Notes: a model not told the origin generated them from the sequence alone. DNA of 64,000 bases from Owenia fusiformis (GCA_903813345.2 CAIIXF020000006.1:32434710-32498709); one strand, 5' to 3'; positions 1 through 12,392 are shown, counted from the first letter of the stretch. Numbers and translations are program-made.

Positions 1-817
1 AGATCACGTGATCATTCTCAACGAGACATGGTCAACCCATGGTTAAAGGCATCGCCCCCTCCCCCACACATGTCATGTCACGTGACCTTTGCCTCGAGAC
101 TTGCAGTCAGTTATATTCGTTAATTCACATTTGTATTCGTAAACTCACATTTATATTCGTAAAGTTTCATTTTATAATTCGCTAATGTACGAATATTAGT
201 TTGCTTTCTGCAACAATTCATGGGTAATATGCAAGATTATCATTGGTAAAACTACATCTCTTCGATAAAATAACAGGCAGTTTTGGGGAAATTTACGAAT
301 TGTAAGCTATGGTTGGCGAATAATAAATTGTTAGTTACAAATATTTCTAGTCCTTACAAACATAAAATGCACCCGAATTTAGTATCTGTTTGTTTATTTG
401 ATACATCATATTTGTATTTGTAATTTGGGAACTCTATTTGTAAATGTTACATTAATATTCGTATAAGGGAATTTGTTCCAAACGAATAATGAAGCAGTTA
501 TGACGCTATAGAAAACTAATACAAAAGTATTCCAGAGACTCTATAAATCTACTTGGCTAAGGTTTTATTTGAAGATACATTGCCCTATTATGCCTTGGTC
601 ACATAGGCTCCGATCCGGGCGCCGTAGTGAAAATCGCAGCAAATGTGACATCGCAGCAATATTACATGTCAGGTAGGCCAGTGTTTTATATGGTGATTAT
701 ATGCACTTGTTTACATGAACGTAAATCATTACATGAAATCTGCAGTCTTCCGGGTTTTATCTGGGTTTGTACCCAGCTAACAATTTTACGTTGTGATAAC
801 GTCGTCAGAATATATGT
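1..817. other. Unassigned AT-rich DNA with a short 20-bp tandem repeat
   Basis: No supportable gene. Three copies of a 20-bp unit built on TATTCGTAA lie at 112-171, and looser ATTCGTA words continue to about 470. Positions 620-652 resemble 29806-29838 (shared core GCCGTA.TGAAAATCG), perhaps a dispersed repeat. Confidence 0.5.
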
Positions 818-928
818 CTCAAGTTGTAGCAACGTTAATATGGAACGTTGTAGGTACAGGAAGGTGTGGACTGAGGCTCGCACAGATGTTTAAAGAACAT
901 TACATTTGACTTAAATATCACGTGTCAG
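818..928 (+). repeat. 190-bp satellite, left fragment
   Basis: This stretch matches the 190-bp tandem unit at 4659-5507 (AACGTTGTAGGTACAGGAAG, then the CACGTGTCAG end). It stops abruptly at 928, where the Harbinger-like element begins, and resumes at 3970. The satellite is therefore the older layer and was split by insertion. Confidence 0.85.
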
Positions 929-1401
929 GGGTCTATTTCTCCAAACTCCGTAAAGTTACGGACCCGTAGAGTTACGATTTCCGTAAAATTTAAAAAAGTT
1001 ACGAGAAAGATGCGGAGTTTCAAATTGCATTTCTCCAAACTCCGTATCGTAATCGTATCTTAGTCCGCAAAGTTACGGAGATATGACGTCATTGTGCATT
1101 GTAAAAGGCCCAAAATATTATGATTCCGAATAAAATTATTTCAACTTCAAACAGTTAATGTGAACCTTAAATATTTTATCAGCAGGTATTTAATTGTTTG
1201 TGTTATATTATTTCAACATTTGAATTACATCCTCTAAATAGAATACAATAAATGAAGGTTTTGTTTTTAATTTTTTTCACTTCAATTACCCCAAAAGTTT
1301 GGTCTCTCAGCAGGATGTTAAACTTACTATGAACTTTTCAAGGCCCCGGACTTGAATCAGAGAAATTCCAATTACGACTGGACAGCTCTACACCCAAAAT
1401 A

Positions 1402-1618
1402 TTGTATAGAGTTTGGTCGGATCTGTGAATAAGATATCTACTTCGAAGTTTGACACTTGCAATAATGATTTACTTGATGAAAAAAAATCCAAGATTTACT
1501 CAATAGCAATGTAAAGACATTTTATTTAAAAACAATATCTTCATAAAAAATCAAATGGAGTTGCAACATCCAGCACTGAGTTAGCTAAAACCTCTTCTTT
1601 GCGTTGCTATATTATGGG
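1402..1618 (+). repeat. Internal direct duplication, copy 1
   Basis: This block starts at the GAGTTTGGTCGGATCTGTGA word and ends at TTTCTAGAT. It is repeated with small changes at 2796-3008 inside the same Harbinger-like element. Copy 1 is interrupted at its right end by the nested element at 1629-2480; copy 2 is uninterrupted. Confidence 0.8.
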
Positions 1619-1628
1619 GTTTCTAGAT

Positions 1629-2480
1629 GGTCGCGAGTAAATCTCAGGCACGACATGGAAATCTGAAATTATAGAGGGCGCAAATCCAAGTGCACTTGTA
1701 CCGGAAGTCTGTCTAAATATGATTATTGAACCCATTAACAGCACACTAAGTGATTTTTGGTGATTGTTCTTAATCTAAAGTGATTGTTTTTAATACACTA
1801 AATTTTTAGTTTGTACCGGAAGTCTGTCTAAATATGATTATTGAACCCAGCACACTAAGTGATTTTTCCCGATCCAAAAATTTCTTCTGAGCCCTTGGTG
1901 TTCTTAATTCTAAGTGATTAATCTTGATCCTAGGTGATTGTTATTGATCTAAGTGATAATGTTTTTGATCCTTAGAAATATCCTCATGATCTTGATCTTT
2001 GGTATCTGTCTTTCCTTAGGGATTGGGTCGCTCCTAAACAATTTTACGGGTGATTGTTCTTAATCTTAAGTGATTGTTTTTAATACACTAAATTTTTCTT
2101 GACTCTTCTGGGCAATTGTTTGGTTTTGATTCTTTAATATTTTGTTTTGATACTGTGATTGTACTCAATTGTTCCAATCTTAGGTGATTGTCCCTGGTTT
2201 AGGTGATTGTTCCTGATCATAAGTGATTTACCTTGATCCTTGATATTTTTTCTTTACTAAGCTCGGTCAGTAGATGGTTGATTGTTTTAGATCATATTAA
2301 TTGGTCCCTATGTGATTTGTGATCGTGCTGGTCAAATGTGGTTGTACAATAGACTATTAATATACTAGTATTGTCCAAAATTTCCCGGGAAATCTTTGTT
2401 TCATTTCGCCGTGTGTAAAATGAAAATGCGCCCTCTATAATTTCAGATTTCCATGTCGTGCCTGAGATTTACTCGCGACC
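1629..2480. mobile_element. Nested Mutator-like MITE with 54-bp perfect inverted ends
   Basis: Positions 1629-1682 and 2427-2480 are exact reverse complements over 54 bp, beginning GGTCGCGAGTAAATCTCAGG. The 10-bp word GTTTCTAGAT occurs directly outside both ends (1619-1628 and 2481-2490), and the uninterrupted duplicate near 3000 has a single TATTTCTAGAT. Long inverted ends with a 9-11 bp duplication fit Mutator-like elements (inference). The interior has no gene but carries many AAGTGATTGTT-type words and a direct repeat (1698-1735 and 1813-1850). Confidence 0.8.
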
Positions 2481-2795
2481 GTTTCTAGATCATTTGTCTG
2501 TGAACATATTCTGTCGTCCATTTTTGGACGTTATATGCGTTACACTTAATTTCTCAGTATGTGGACGTTCATATAGGGTAAAATACGAAGAAAAACAAGT
2601 AAAAGTAATTAAACGTAATTAGTGAAATCATTGAATCTTGGTGAGTATAAAAACTCTAAAAATGAAAGAGACGATGAATTCTCGCGTCGGTGATATCCTC
2701 CTCCCCTGGGAATAATAATTGATCCTATTCGCTATTGAATAATACAAATGCTGTTTTGAATAAGTTTCAGTTGTATATCAATAATTTCTCAAATT

Positions 2796-3008
2796 TTGTA
2801 TGGAGTTTGGTCGGATCTGTGAATAAGATGTCTACTTCGAAGTTTGAAACACTAATAATGATTTACTTGATGAAAAAATTCAGACTTTACTCAGTAGCAA
2901 TGTAAAGAAATTTTATAAAAATAGAAATATTTTCATCAAATGGAGTTGCAACATCCAGCAGTTAGTAGAAACCTCTTCTTTGCGTTGTATATTATGGTAT
3001 TTCTAGAT
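2796..3008 (+). repeat. Internal direct duplication, copy 2 (empty site for the nested MITE)
   Basis: This is the second copy of the block at 1402-1628. It runs through TATTTCTAGATC without the 852-bp insertion and so documents the pre-insertion state. Confidence 0.8.
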
Positions 3009-3966
3009 CATTTAAAGATAATACGTGGAAGATACGTTAGTTTTCCAGTGGTGTGTGGAATTAAACCTTTTTACAAGTCAGAACACAACTGTGCATTATA
3101 TTGATTGCTAATCTTTGAACATATTCTGTCGTCCAATTTTGACGTTAAATCAATTTTAATACATACAGGTCCAATTTTTGACTAAATTTCAAACATCTTG
3201 AAGTTTGGATTTTATTCTGGTATGCATGGATTAAAGAATTATGAAAGAAAGAAAATGAAGTGCTGATTATGCATCCAGCTATTTAATATTCACAAATATA
3301 TACGTTGCCGTAATGCCGTCAATCTGGGAAAATATTTTGTCATCTGTCATTAAAATTAAATTCAATGCGTTCTGAGACCCCGAAAGATTTGGTTCAAGGA
3401 GAAACACTGTAATTGAGATTTTCAAGTTGACGTTATCAAAATTAGTAGTAAAATCCCTGCGACCTGAAAGTTATCTTTTAATTTGGTGTAGCTCGAAGGG
3501 ATTTTACCCGGATTTTACTACCATCATCCGACCTCCCTGCCTCAAGTTGAAGGGTTGACCCAATAAGTTTGTCTACTTCCACATGCGTTTTCGGAGACGG
3601 CTCCGAATTACCAACGGATATTATAGCGATTCGCGAACTCTTCTCACCCTTCTTAATCGGTTTTGATTTCTATATACCTCCTAAGAGCTGCCATATAGCA
3701 GGTAAGTGGTACTGATGCAGGTAACCATAGTAATCATTATGCAATAGAATGGAAATTCCTCCGTAAATAGTTATGGACAGGGTCTGAGGTGCCTATAAAG
3801 TTACGGAAAAAGAAGGCTATGACGTCATGAATATCGTAAACTTACGGAAATCCCACAAAATCCCGTAAATTTGCGATTTTTCGAGAAATGCAATCTCTCC
3901 GTAAGTTTGAGAAAGAACAATGGACTTACGGATCCGTAATTTTACGGAGTTTGGAGAAATAGACCC

Positions 3967-4097
3967 CAGGAACGTAGTAGCGACCTTAACAATTACGTCG
4001 CCAAAATAACGAAACTGTAACGTACTTACATTACGTCATATATACGTGGCCAATCTAAATTTCTGGTAACGTTGATATGGAACGTTGTAGGTACAGG
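3967..4097 (+). repeat. 190-bp satellite, middle fragment
   Basis: The satellite resumes after the Harbinger-like element (GAACGTAGTAGCGACC...) and runs to GGTACAGG, where the hAT-like insertion starts. Confidence 0.85.
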
Positions 4098-4658
4098 TTA
4101 CTCACGTCGAGAGCTACCATGTTAGATTTTGAAAGTATAGCTCTCCATCGTGAGGATCTCCCAGCTGAAGAATTGTGACATCTAAATTTGATCAGCGCCA
4201 GTCAGCGGCTTGCTGTATGTCTCAAACTGTAGCCTACATATGGGCTCATATGTGTCTACTTTCCCCGTGCATGTAAGATCGCGGATGTGCTTCTATGGCG
4301 ATCAGGAGTTCTAATCGTTTTTTGTTCGATACCCATTTCCAATATGGCGGTTAAACGGAAATACTATCGACGCATGCGCAACTTGGGAAACGTCAAGCCG
4401 CCATATTGAATATACCTGGCCAAAACTTTTGACACGACCAATAAAATGAAGTCCTGATCGATACATAGGGCAGTGAGACGTTCTATAGTTGAGCTGAATG
4501 AAAGATGGCGATGTAGGATACATTTTCAGGTATATAATGTGCAACATGAGTCAGCTGAATTCCCTGAAATTTTCTTTGGAAGTCAGGATTCTTAAGCTGT
4601 TGATTCTAGCGATAGAGAGCTATACTTTCAAAATCTAAGTAGCTCTCGACGGGAGTAA
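4098..4658. mobile_element. hAT-like MITE inserted in the satellite
   Basis: Ends are inverted (TTACTCACGTCGAGAGCTAC at the left; the right end read in reverse begins TTACTCCCGTCGAGAGCTAC) and share the TTAGATTTTGAAAGTATAGC block. Uninterrupted satellite copies read GTTGTAGGTACAGGAAGGTG once. Here GGTACAGG occurs on both sides (4090-4097 and 4659-4666), an exact 8-bp target duplication. Eight base pairs is the usual hAT length, although the terminal bases are not a classic hAT CAG. No transposase is present. An inner hairpin AATATGGCGG/CCGCCATATT lies at about 4340-4408. Confidence 0.75.
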
Positions 4659-5507
4659 GGTACAGGAAGGTGTGGACTCGCATAGATGTTTAAAGAACGT
4701 TACATTTGACTTAAATATCACGTGTCAGGAACGTAGTAGCGACCTTAACAATTACGTCGCCAAAATAACGAAACTGTAACGTACTTACATTACGTCATAT
4801 ATACGTGGCCAATCTAAATTTCTGGTCACGTTGATATGGAACGTTGTAGGTACAGGAAGGTGTGGACTCGCATAGATGTTTAAAGAACGTTACATTTGAC
4901 TCAAATATCACGTGTCAGGAACGTAGTAGCGACCTTAACAATTACGTCACCAAAATAACGAAAATGTAACGTACTTACATAACGTCATAAATACGTGGCC
5001 AATCTAAATTTCTGGTAACGTTGATATGGAACGTTGTAGGTACAGGAAGGTGTGGACACACACAGATGTTTAAAGAACGTTACATTTGACTTAAATATCA
5101 CGTGCCAGGAACGTAGAACCAACCTAAACGATGACTTCGCCAAAATAACGAAAATGTAACGTACTTACATTACGTCATAAATACGTGGCCAATCTAAATT
5201 TCTTGTAACGTTGATATGGAACGTTGTAGGTACAGGAAGGTGTGGACTCGCACAGATGTTTAAAGAACGTTACATTTGACTTAAATATCACGTGTCAGGA
5301 ATGTAGAACCAACCTTAACAATGACTTCGCAGAAATAGTGAAACTGTAATGTGCTTATGCAACGTAACATATACCTGGCCAGTTTAAAGTTCTGGTAACG
5401 TTTATCTTGGAACGTTGTAGGCACAGGAAGGTCTGGACTCGCACAGATGTTTATACAACGTTACATTTTACTTAAATATCATGTGCTAGGAATGTAGTAG
5501 CAACCTT
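4659..5507 (+). repeat. 190-bp satellite, main tandem array
   Basis: The word GTTGATATGG (or its variant) falls at 4830, 5020, 5210 and 5400, an exact 190-bp spacing. Each unit contains ACGTCATA, AACGTTGTAGGTACAGGAAG, GATGTTTAAAGAACGTTACA and CACGTGTCAGG. Copies diverge towards the right. A decayed two-unit remnant is at 15838-16195. Confidence 0.9.
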
Positions 5508-6455
5508 GCGTGAAAAATGGAATTTCTAGACTAAGCACGTCTAGAAACTAAGTCTAAGCACGCCGGGTGCTTAGGCGTGACTAGTTTTGACACGTCTAGG
5601 TACGCGATGAAACCAACTCTAGACATCTCTAGGCACGTCTAAGCACACGCAGTGCAAAGACGTGCTTAGAGTGTGACAAAAAGTCTTGGTACGCCTTGAG
5701 ACTAATGATTGAAATCTAGAATAAAGCAATTATCGAACCAGATGAATGTATATTGTTATAAGCAATTATGATCAACATTCATAATTTAGACATATTTTCA
5801 CTGAAATATACTGATTTCTTTTTATCTTTTATCTATTTTATTTATATTTTGTCTATTTTATTTATATTTTGTATAACAAATTGTTCACGTATACCATGAC
5901 GTTTTACATATATGATTGAATAATAAATCGCGTACTGTTTAAAGCTTGTAAAATACCAAACAAGCTGTACTGATAACTAGTAAAAATATTTTTTCCCGGG
6001 CATCTATCAAGTTGTTACATCAAGCCCCGGGTATCAAGCAAGATACAAGAATATTATTATTATTGTGCGTCTGACCAAATGGATGAAAAAACTATGTGTT
6101 CATATTGTGTATGCAATGTATCATTACTAATTGATATAGGGCAGGGGCGAAGCCAGCTTTCATTCAGGATGGGGGGGGGGGTGCGATCGCCAAAAACTTT
6201 TCGGTTTTCAGTCACGGGGTTGCGATTGTTGCATAAACAAGCCATGAAAATAAGATTTATTTTGAATTTTACAAAAATCTCTTCAAAATTGAGCTTTTTC
6301 TTTCTCGTGGTTTTATTTTTATTGCACCCCCCGCCCCTCGCTTCGCCTATGGACCCAATTAGCATATTCATTTAAGTTGCCTCTCCCCGTAGATACACGG
6401 AGTTTCTAGACCATCCTACGTCTAGAAATTGCAAGAAATTCCACATTTGATGCAG
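5508..6455. mobile_element. TCTAGA/AAGCACG-rich palindromic element
   Basis: The left end GCGTGAAAAATGGAATTTCT and the right end, read in reverse (GCATCAAATGTGGAATTTCT), are similar inverted ends interrupting the 190-bp satellite. The left part is dense in short inverted words such as TAAGCACG and GTCTAGA. A related shorter copy lies at about 15690-15837, also bordering the satellite. A 20-bp direct pair occurs at about 5833-5872 and a separate MITE at 6143-6357. No coding capacity. Confidence 0.5.
6143..6357. mobile_element. hAT-like MITE family A, copy 1
   Basis: The ends are inverted around GGGGCGAAGC (left) and GCTTCGCC (right), with poly-G after the left end and poly-C before the right end. 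The AT-rich core (AAGATTTATTTTGAATTTTAC) recurs at 8510-8785 and 12166-12392. No clear target duplication was found. Confidence 0.55.
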
Positions 6456-8509
6456 TGATCATACTTGCGAATCATATTGAAATTAATCTTATTAAGCAAG
6501 CAAGAATTAAAATACAGTGTACGTTACGCTAAAAACAAAAAGTCCTTTGCACAATTACAGAACGATGATTCAAAATAGTTTTTGAAACCCTTTTTAGAGT
6601 ACTTCTCTCCTATAGTGCAGGAAATAATTGTTTAGACGGTGGTCAATATTACATACATCCCCCCTCCATAAAATTAGTAACAGGATCCCCTTTTCGGCCA
6701 CCTATCTAATCAAAGCCTGATTATGATTGGCGATTTAGATAAATTCGTCAAATGTCACAAATAACTGAACTACTAGATCTAGCATTGCAATTCTCGAAAT
6801 CGCTGTTCAATTTTCAAAAGAGGAGACGCGAAAATCTTTCCTTATAAGGTCAAAATATTTCCCATGATGCAGTTCGCGGAGGAACAAATTTATACTTCCT
6901 TGTTTTCCCTCATAGGTTTAACATGGGGATTTTCACACCTATTTTTCAAACGATATATTCGTTCATATTCCCGTACGAGGGTACAGAAAAAAATATTAGA
7001 AACGATTGATCTCTTATTAATCTTAATATAACAGCTATTTTTTTCATTGTATTGATTCATAGCGTGGTGAAAACGATGATTGAAAAGTGAGAAAATATTC
7101 CGGAAGAGAAGGTCACATGATCAGTTGACTAGTCGCCATATTGGAAAAAACAATTCCATTCGACTTTCAATACTTTCATGCCAATCTTACCGCACTACAA
7201 ACTGCAACATCGATGCAACAACTGAATAAAAGTATTCATCTTCAAATTACATCATAGAGTAACGTTGAAAACCAACAAATAACTGAGCAGTAGATCAAAG
7301 AAGAAGCGTCGCTATTATCTAGGTCACTCTGTTCAGTGGTTCGAAAGCATATCTATAAGTACTCGTTTCCGAATTTTGTTGTTCATTGTACAATCTTTTA
7401 TTGATTAAACTCGGTATACTGACAATTAAAGCAATGACAAAAAGAATACTTCCGATGTTGTCATTGTTTTATTTAGCGTGCGGGTGTAAAAACAAAAACT
7501 TTCGGGTCACGCAAATAGCTACGCGAAATGCATAGTGAGAAAATATTGACCAATCAAATTTTGTCCTTTTTGAGTGCTTTTTCACTACATATTTGCGAAC
7601 GTTCTGATTCAAAGAGCGAATCGCGAAAGGGAGAATTGAGGAAAGAATTAGATTTAAATATTGATATGCTTCGAAATGAAAACACACGATTGCCAATCTA
7701 ATGGAAGGGGTACGTAATGAAGACGTGATATTGTGTTTACCGTCCATCGTCCATCGCTCGAAAATAAAATCGCATTGTCCTGACCAATCCATCTCACAAA
7801 AATCGCATTCACCTCAAAACAAAAATTGAATTCGTCTCCCATTTGAAAATTAAGAGATTTTGAAACGAAAAGAGTATGAAGCTCTGTTTGAGCCTATTAA
7901 ACACAGGCGAATGGTAATTTCATCATCATGCTCTGACACAGTAAAGTCATAGACATCTGAGCAACAAGCGATTTTGTTTGGTCGCTGTTATATTGTTTTG
8001 TTGATCTTTTTGATGCTGGTGTGTTTATATTATTCAATAAAATTTTATATTTCAAAATGTCATTAGTTAAGTCATTCTGATATTTTGTAGACTTATGATA
8101 TAAGACTTCTGGTTTTGTTTCATCATACAAAGTTTAGATATGGACTTCGAACTTCAGATTTCATTGAAGAGAGTTAGGAATACCATGATCGGAACAGTCA
8201 ACTGAATATGGCCTATGATTTTATACCCTGTGACAACATGATATTAACCTCTGGCCCTCTGAGCCCTCGAGAAATGTATCGTGTCCCTTTGGAAGGGTTG
8301 GTGCACGTCAACCCACCCCCCGGCCAAAAAGTCTAGATCTTTCAAAAGCGTGCAGCTTTTCACCATTGTGAGCACTTTTCAAATACACCATTGACCATTC
8401 CAATGACATAGCATCGGGATACCATCATGTATTTCACCAGTCCATGTTATGTCGATGCACCATTGAAGACTCCTCATTTTCCCAGAACTCAAGTTGATCG
8501 AATCCCAAA
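6456..8509. other. Unassigned AT-rich DNA
   Basis: No gene, RNA or clear repeat was recognised. Short open frames (7469-7792, 7654-7842 and 7897-8130, minus) have no recognisable composition or domain. Confidence 0.4.
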
Positions 8510-8785
8510 AGGTACAATCATGCCAGCTTTCAGTCGGGGGGGGGGGGGGTGATGCCCAAACGAATTTCGGTTATCAGTCAGGGGGGGTACCATTGCGGCT
8601 AAAACAGGCCAATAAATTTATTTTGAATTTTACAAATATTGATGCAACTTCTTTCAAAATTGAGCTAGAGGTTCAAAATAAAAAGCATTTTACCCTTTTC
8701 TTCTATCTCATGGTTCTATTTTTTATTGGTTATCGCACCCATCGTACCCCCCCCCTCCACTTGGTAACGCCTATTGTTTTTTAAA
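8510..8785. mobile_element. hAT-like MITE family A, copy 2
   Basis: Same layout as 6143-6357: CCAGCTTTCAGTC, a G run of about 14, a core with TTTATTTTGAATTTTACAAA, and a C run before TAACGCCTATT. It is longer because of an inner segment also present in copy 3 (CTTCTATCTCATGGTT). Confidence 0.6.
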
Positions 8786-9124
8786 CAGGACATTAACACG
8801 CGGGAAGTCTCGGGAAGATATATTGTATTAATATCCCTCAGAATATTCCCTATATCCAAAACATTCCAGTGCATAACCCCTATAGGGGTATATGTATTAA
8901 CTTTATCATTTGAGAGGAGTTAAGCTACACGTTTTAGAGACAAAGTGCACGTGAACTTGTAATATTATGACCCCTCTACATTGGTTTCTCCAGGGCCCCT
9001 AATAATTCGATATCCCTTAAACCCCGGGCCTCAAACATTTATCACAGAGTCCTAACTACGACCGTTAGTTTGAATTTCAAACCTACCATGTGTTTAAAAA
9101 TCAAGGATTATGAGTCTCATAATG
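8786..9124. other. Unassigned
   Basis: No supportable feature was seen. Confidence 0.4.
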
Positions 9125-9336
9125 TACCGTTTTTGTTCCATTAAAAGCAAAACAAAAATGCCTCTCTGTCGGTGCATTGCTGTCGGGGCCGGTCCCAAGC
9201 TGTGTGAAGCGCTTCTCACAGCTGGGGATCTAAACGCCGCTAAAAGGAGGGACTCTCAGTCTGTATAACAGTATAATGTAACCATCAGAAAAATTTGTTT
9301 TCTTTTAATGGAACAAATTTGAAGAAAAACGGTGCA
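9125..9336. mobile_element. Small foldback/MITE
   Basis: TACCGTTTTTGTTCCATTAA at the left is mirrored by TTAATGGAACAAATTTGAAG then AAAAACGGTGCA at the right. A central hairpin (AGCTGTG...CACAGCT) lies around 9200-9225. No coding frame. Confidence 0.5.
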
Positions 9337-10510
9337 GTATATTGATTCACCTCGTGTTTATACTTACTAGTAATCGGACAAATAATACTACGAAAGGCAG
9401 AACTTATTCCAAGAGGACCAAAATTCTGCACGTTCACGAACAAGCTCCTTCATAACCCCCTATCATGAAAAATGGCATCTATTGCAGTTTTCTACACCTA
9501 TATTCTAAAGGACGTAATCCAAGTCCCCCCTCCCCCTATTCGCTCATGTTTATAATGTCCAGTGAAGATCATGAATTGATGCACATGTATACATGTGTCT
9601 GATATGTACATGTATGATTACAATTGTAGAGTTAGAAATTGAAATGTTTCCCTTTGTCACTTTTATGCATCTTATGTAAACCTGTTTGAACTAATAAAAT
9701 AACTTCATTCGAAATGCATGCAATTCACTCCAATTATATTTATTTTCATTATAGGATAGGGAAAGAGTTTTAATTAAAAAATAGACTGTGGTTGTGATTT
9801 GGGAGGGGGTATACTCTACTAAGGTGTTAGACCCAGCAATCTTAACAAATGGTGGCTACAACTTAAGTTCCAATTTATGAATCTCTCATTAAAATAAACA
9901 ACTATTACTAAAGGTTCTTTCTGATTGCATTTTACCATTGAAATTATAATCTCTGACTGAACTCGATTTTAGATTTTAAGATATGAATTTTAGATCTCAC
10001 TTTTATTTAACATTAAATGTCTAGTGTGTGATTGAGCGATAAATCTCCCGTCAAGAAAATGGAATGGCATCTCTTAGTCGGGCTCTTACTTTGCTATTTG
10101 GACATTCAATCTCACTTCTGACATTGCGTGTGAGGTATAATTTGATCAAAGAAATTCCAAAATCAGAATCTAGCAAATCGCAATCTTTGCCACAACCATT
10201 TATTCGAACATTGCACATACATCTATCGTTCCCAGGAAATTGTACATGTTATTAAAACTTCCACTAATTCCGGAGACAAATGTATTATTTTGTTCTCTAG
10301 CGTCATTAGATGATGGCAAAAAGTAATTGATTGACTGAACAATTTATTTCCTTATTTTGTAAGTGTACCAATGTATAAGATGACATGATTTATCATAATT
10401 ACAGGGTCTTTATAGTCTATGGCTACCCTTTGCATTCGTTCGACTTCTAATGCTGCTAATCACCCATCCCCTCTTCACAAAACGACGACATTTTAACTGC
10501 TTTCCAAATT
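9337..10510. other. Unassigned AT-rich DNA
   Basis: No confident feature. A 63-aa open frame at 10064-10255 starts at an ATG but has no recognisable domain and was not called as a gene. Confidence 0.4.
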
Positions 10511-10671
10511 CAGGCCCGTAGCCAAGGGGAGCGGAGGGAGCGGCCGCTCCCCCTCCTGGCCAAATGATGTTTTGCCAAAACAGTCAAAAAAGCCCCCCCC
10601 CCCACTCCCTTGGCAACCCCCCTCCCCCCATGGTAAAACCGCTCCCCAGGTAAATCCTGGCTACGGGCCTG
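10511..10671. mobile_element. hAT-like MITE family B, copy 1
   Basis: Exact 14-bp terminal inverted repeats CAGGCCCGTAGCCA/TGGCTACGGGCCTG bound a 161-bp GC-rich element. Ends of the CAG-GGC-GTAGC type are common in hAT-derived MITEs of animals (established pattern). The flanks AAATT and AAAAT do not give a clear 8-bp duplication. A second copy lies at 43666-43783. Confidence 0.7.
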
Positions 10672-12165
10672 AAAATATCATATATTGATCTATAATTTTA
10701 AACATGATTTTCTAGGTTCTAGGTTTCATGGGTCGTCATTCCCCCAGAGGCCTCCTTGAAACATACCGATTGCAATGTTTACCCATTTCAAACATGTCTT
10801 AGGCCCAGGTCTTGTTGCACCATTTTCGTTGCCACATTCTTACAGGAAATGTTATAGATATCGGAGATATATATCAACATAATAGTACTTTTTATTTTTA
10901 TTATAAAGAAGATGTTACCTGGATTGAGCATAAACTTAAACTTGAAAAACATCCGAACTCACCAACGACTTAATTATAGTGAATGTATGGGGGGGGTAAT
11001 GATTCCATCTTTTATTTTCTAGATTGGGCTCTAAAAGTTGACCTCTAATACGCCTTACTTTCTGGTCTAGACCAATAGTATGCCTCTTTTTAAAGGTTTT
11101 GTTATGGCGTAGACCTACCCTGCGTGCAGAGTCTAGTTAAACTACGAAGACGAAGCTCTCTTTTAAGAAGTGAAGTCAAACGAATGTAAAGGGTAGCGTA
11201 GACCAAATCATCTCCTTAAAGTTTTCTATTATAAGCATATAGACCAAAACTGCGCTTAAAACTTAACAATTATATATAGTCAAAATGACCATTAAAAACT
11301 CTAATGATTACACAAGTGGCCATAAGTACGCCTCAAAAACTCAAAAAATTGCAAGCAACATCTGAGACTAACATAAAAGGTAAAAAATATTGTCCTTTAT
11401 ATAAGTTTCAATAGATAATGTAGCTTGATCATTTGATTTCACTTGCTGTTGGATAGGATATTCATGATTCAAAATACTAGTCCATGTCCGTGCGATTAGT
11501 GTCAATAATTATAGTTTTGATTACAATCAGAATTCTCAATTTTGAGAATTCACTTTCAAGTCACTTTTCCTTTAATCTATCTGTAATCACTAATTAACTA
11601 GATCAATACATACTCGATTTCCTCTGCCCACCAACAACACTGTTATGTAAGGGCGGAAATAAATCACTGTAATCTTGTAATCGGGCATTTGAAAATGACC
11701 CCTAAATTTCATCCATGTCCGTGGTAAGAGCCAAGGGTAGATGGGGGGGGGGGGGTGGGGGGCTGGAACTCTTACATATGACTGGCCAAAATTTCAATCA
11801 CTTGCAGTTTTCATCATTTTTTGGACACTTCAAAAGAGCTCTTTGAATCTCAGGGCCGTTAGATGGGGGAGGGGGTGTTCAGATATCACTATATCTAGGA
11901 TGTTGATCTGACATTAGGAATACCTTCTTGCCTTTTCCAAGTCGGTATTTTTTACTTATCTGCCCGCTTATCTGATCTTGAATAATAGAAATCAAGATAG
12001 GAAAAAGATACTGACTTGGGCAAGGCTACCCCATCCACCCTATTCTAATATTTCTGAAAACTACATTACTCCCCATGTGGTGCGATCCCATTCTGATACT
12101 CATAGCATCTTTCTGTTTCACCTGAAACATCATCTCAGGACTGAGAAGAAATGCGATGTCATGAT
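10672..12165. other. Unassigned DNA with a small palindrome and a poly-G tract
   Basis: A short palindrome GAATTCTCAA-TT-TTGAGAATTC is at 11530-11551. A G-rich run is at about 11742-11762. No gene was recognised. Confidence 0.4.
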
Positions 12166-12392
12166 GTGCGATCGTGGCATAACTTATTAAGCGAGCCCAA
12201 AAAATGTTAAGATTTATTTTGAATTTTACAAAAATTGATGCATCTTTCAAAATTCTTCAAAAATGAGATTGAAACTTCAAATAAAAAAATTGAAAGCTCT
12301 TTTCTTCTATCTAATGGTTATGTTTTATAAGCTTTTTTTTGGGGGGGGGGGGGGGTGCCTTCGCACTCATCGCAACTCCCCCCCCCCCTCTG
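12166..12392. mobile_element. hAT-like MITE family A, copy 3 (5' degraded)
   Basis: It shares TTAAGATTTATTTTGAATTT, TTCTTCTATCTAATGGTT, a long G run and CGCACTCATCGCAACTC with copy 2. The left end is degraded or missing. Confidence 0.5.

Larger units (their letters stand above)
929..3966. mobile_element. PIF/Harbinger-like non-autonomous DNA transposon, 3.0 kb
   Basis: The two ends are inverted copies beginning GGGTCTATTTCTCCAAACTC, and diverged inverted similarity rich in TTACGGA/TCCGTAA words continues inward for over 100 bp. The element sits in the 190-bp satellite. Other satellite copies read TGTCAGGAACG, whereas here CAG occurs on both sides (926-928 and 3967-3969), giving a 3-bp target duplication. 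A CWG/TWA 3-bp duplication with GG-starting ends is known for PIF/Harbinger elements, so the superfamily call is an inference. No transposase reading frame is visible inside. The interior holds a duplicated ~220-bp block and a nested 852-bp element. Confidence 0.75.

Noticed and set aside
10064-10255. 63-aa frame beginning MASLSRALTLLFGHS
   Set aside because: Contains GHS by chance; no other SGNH block or domain follows.
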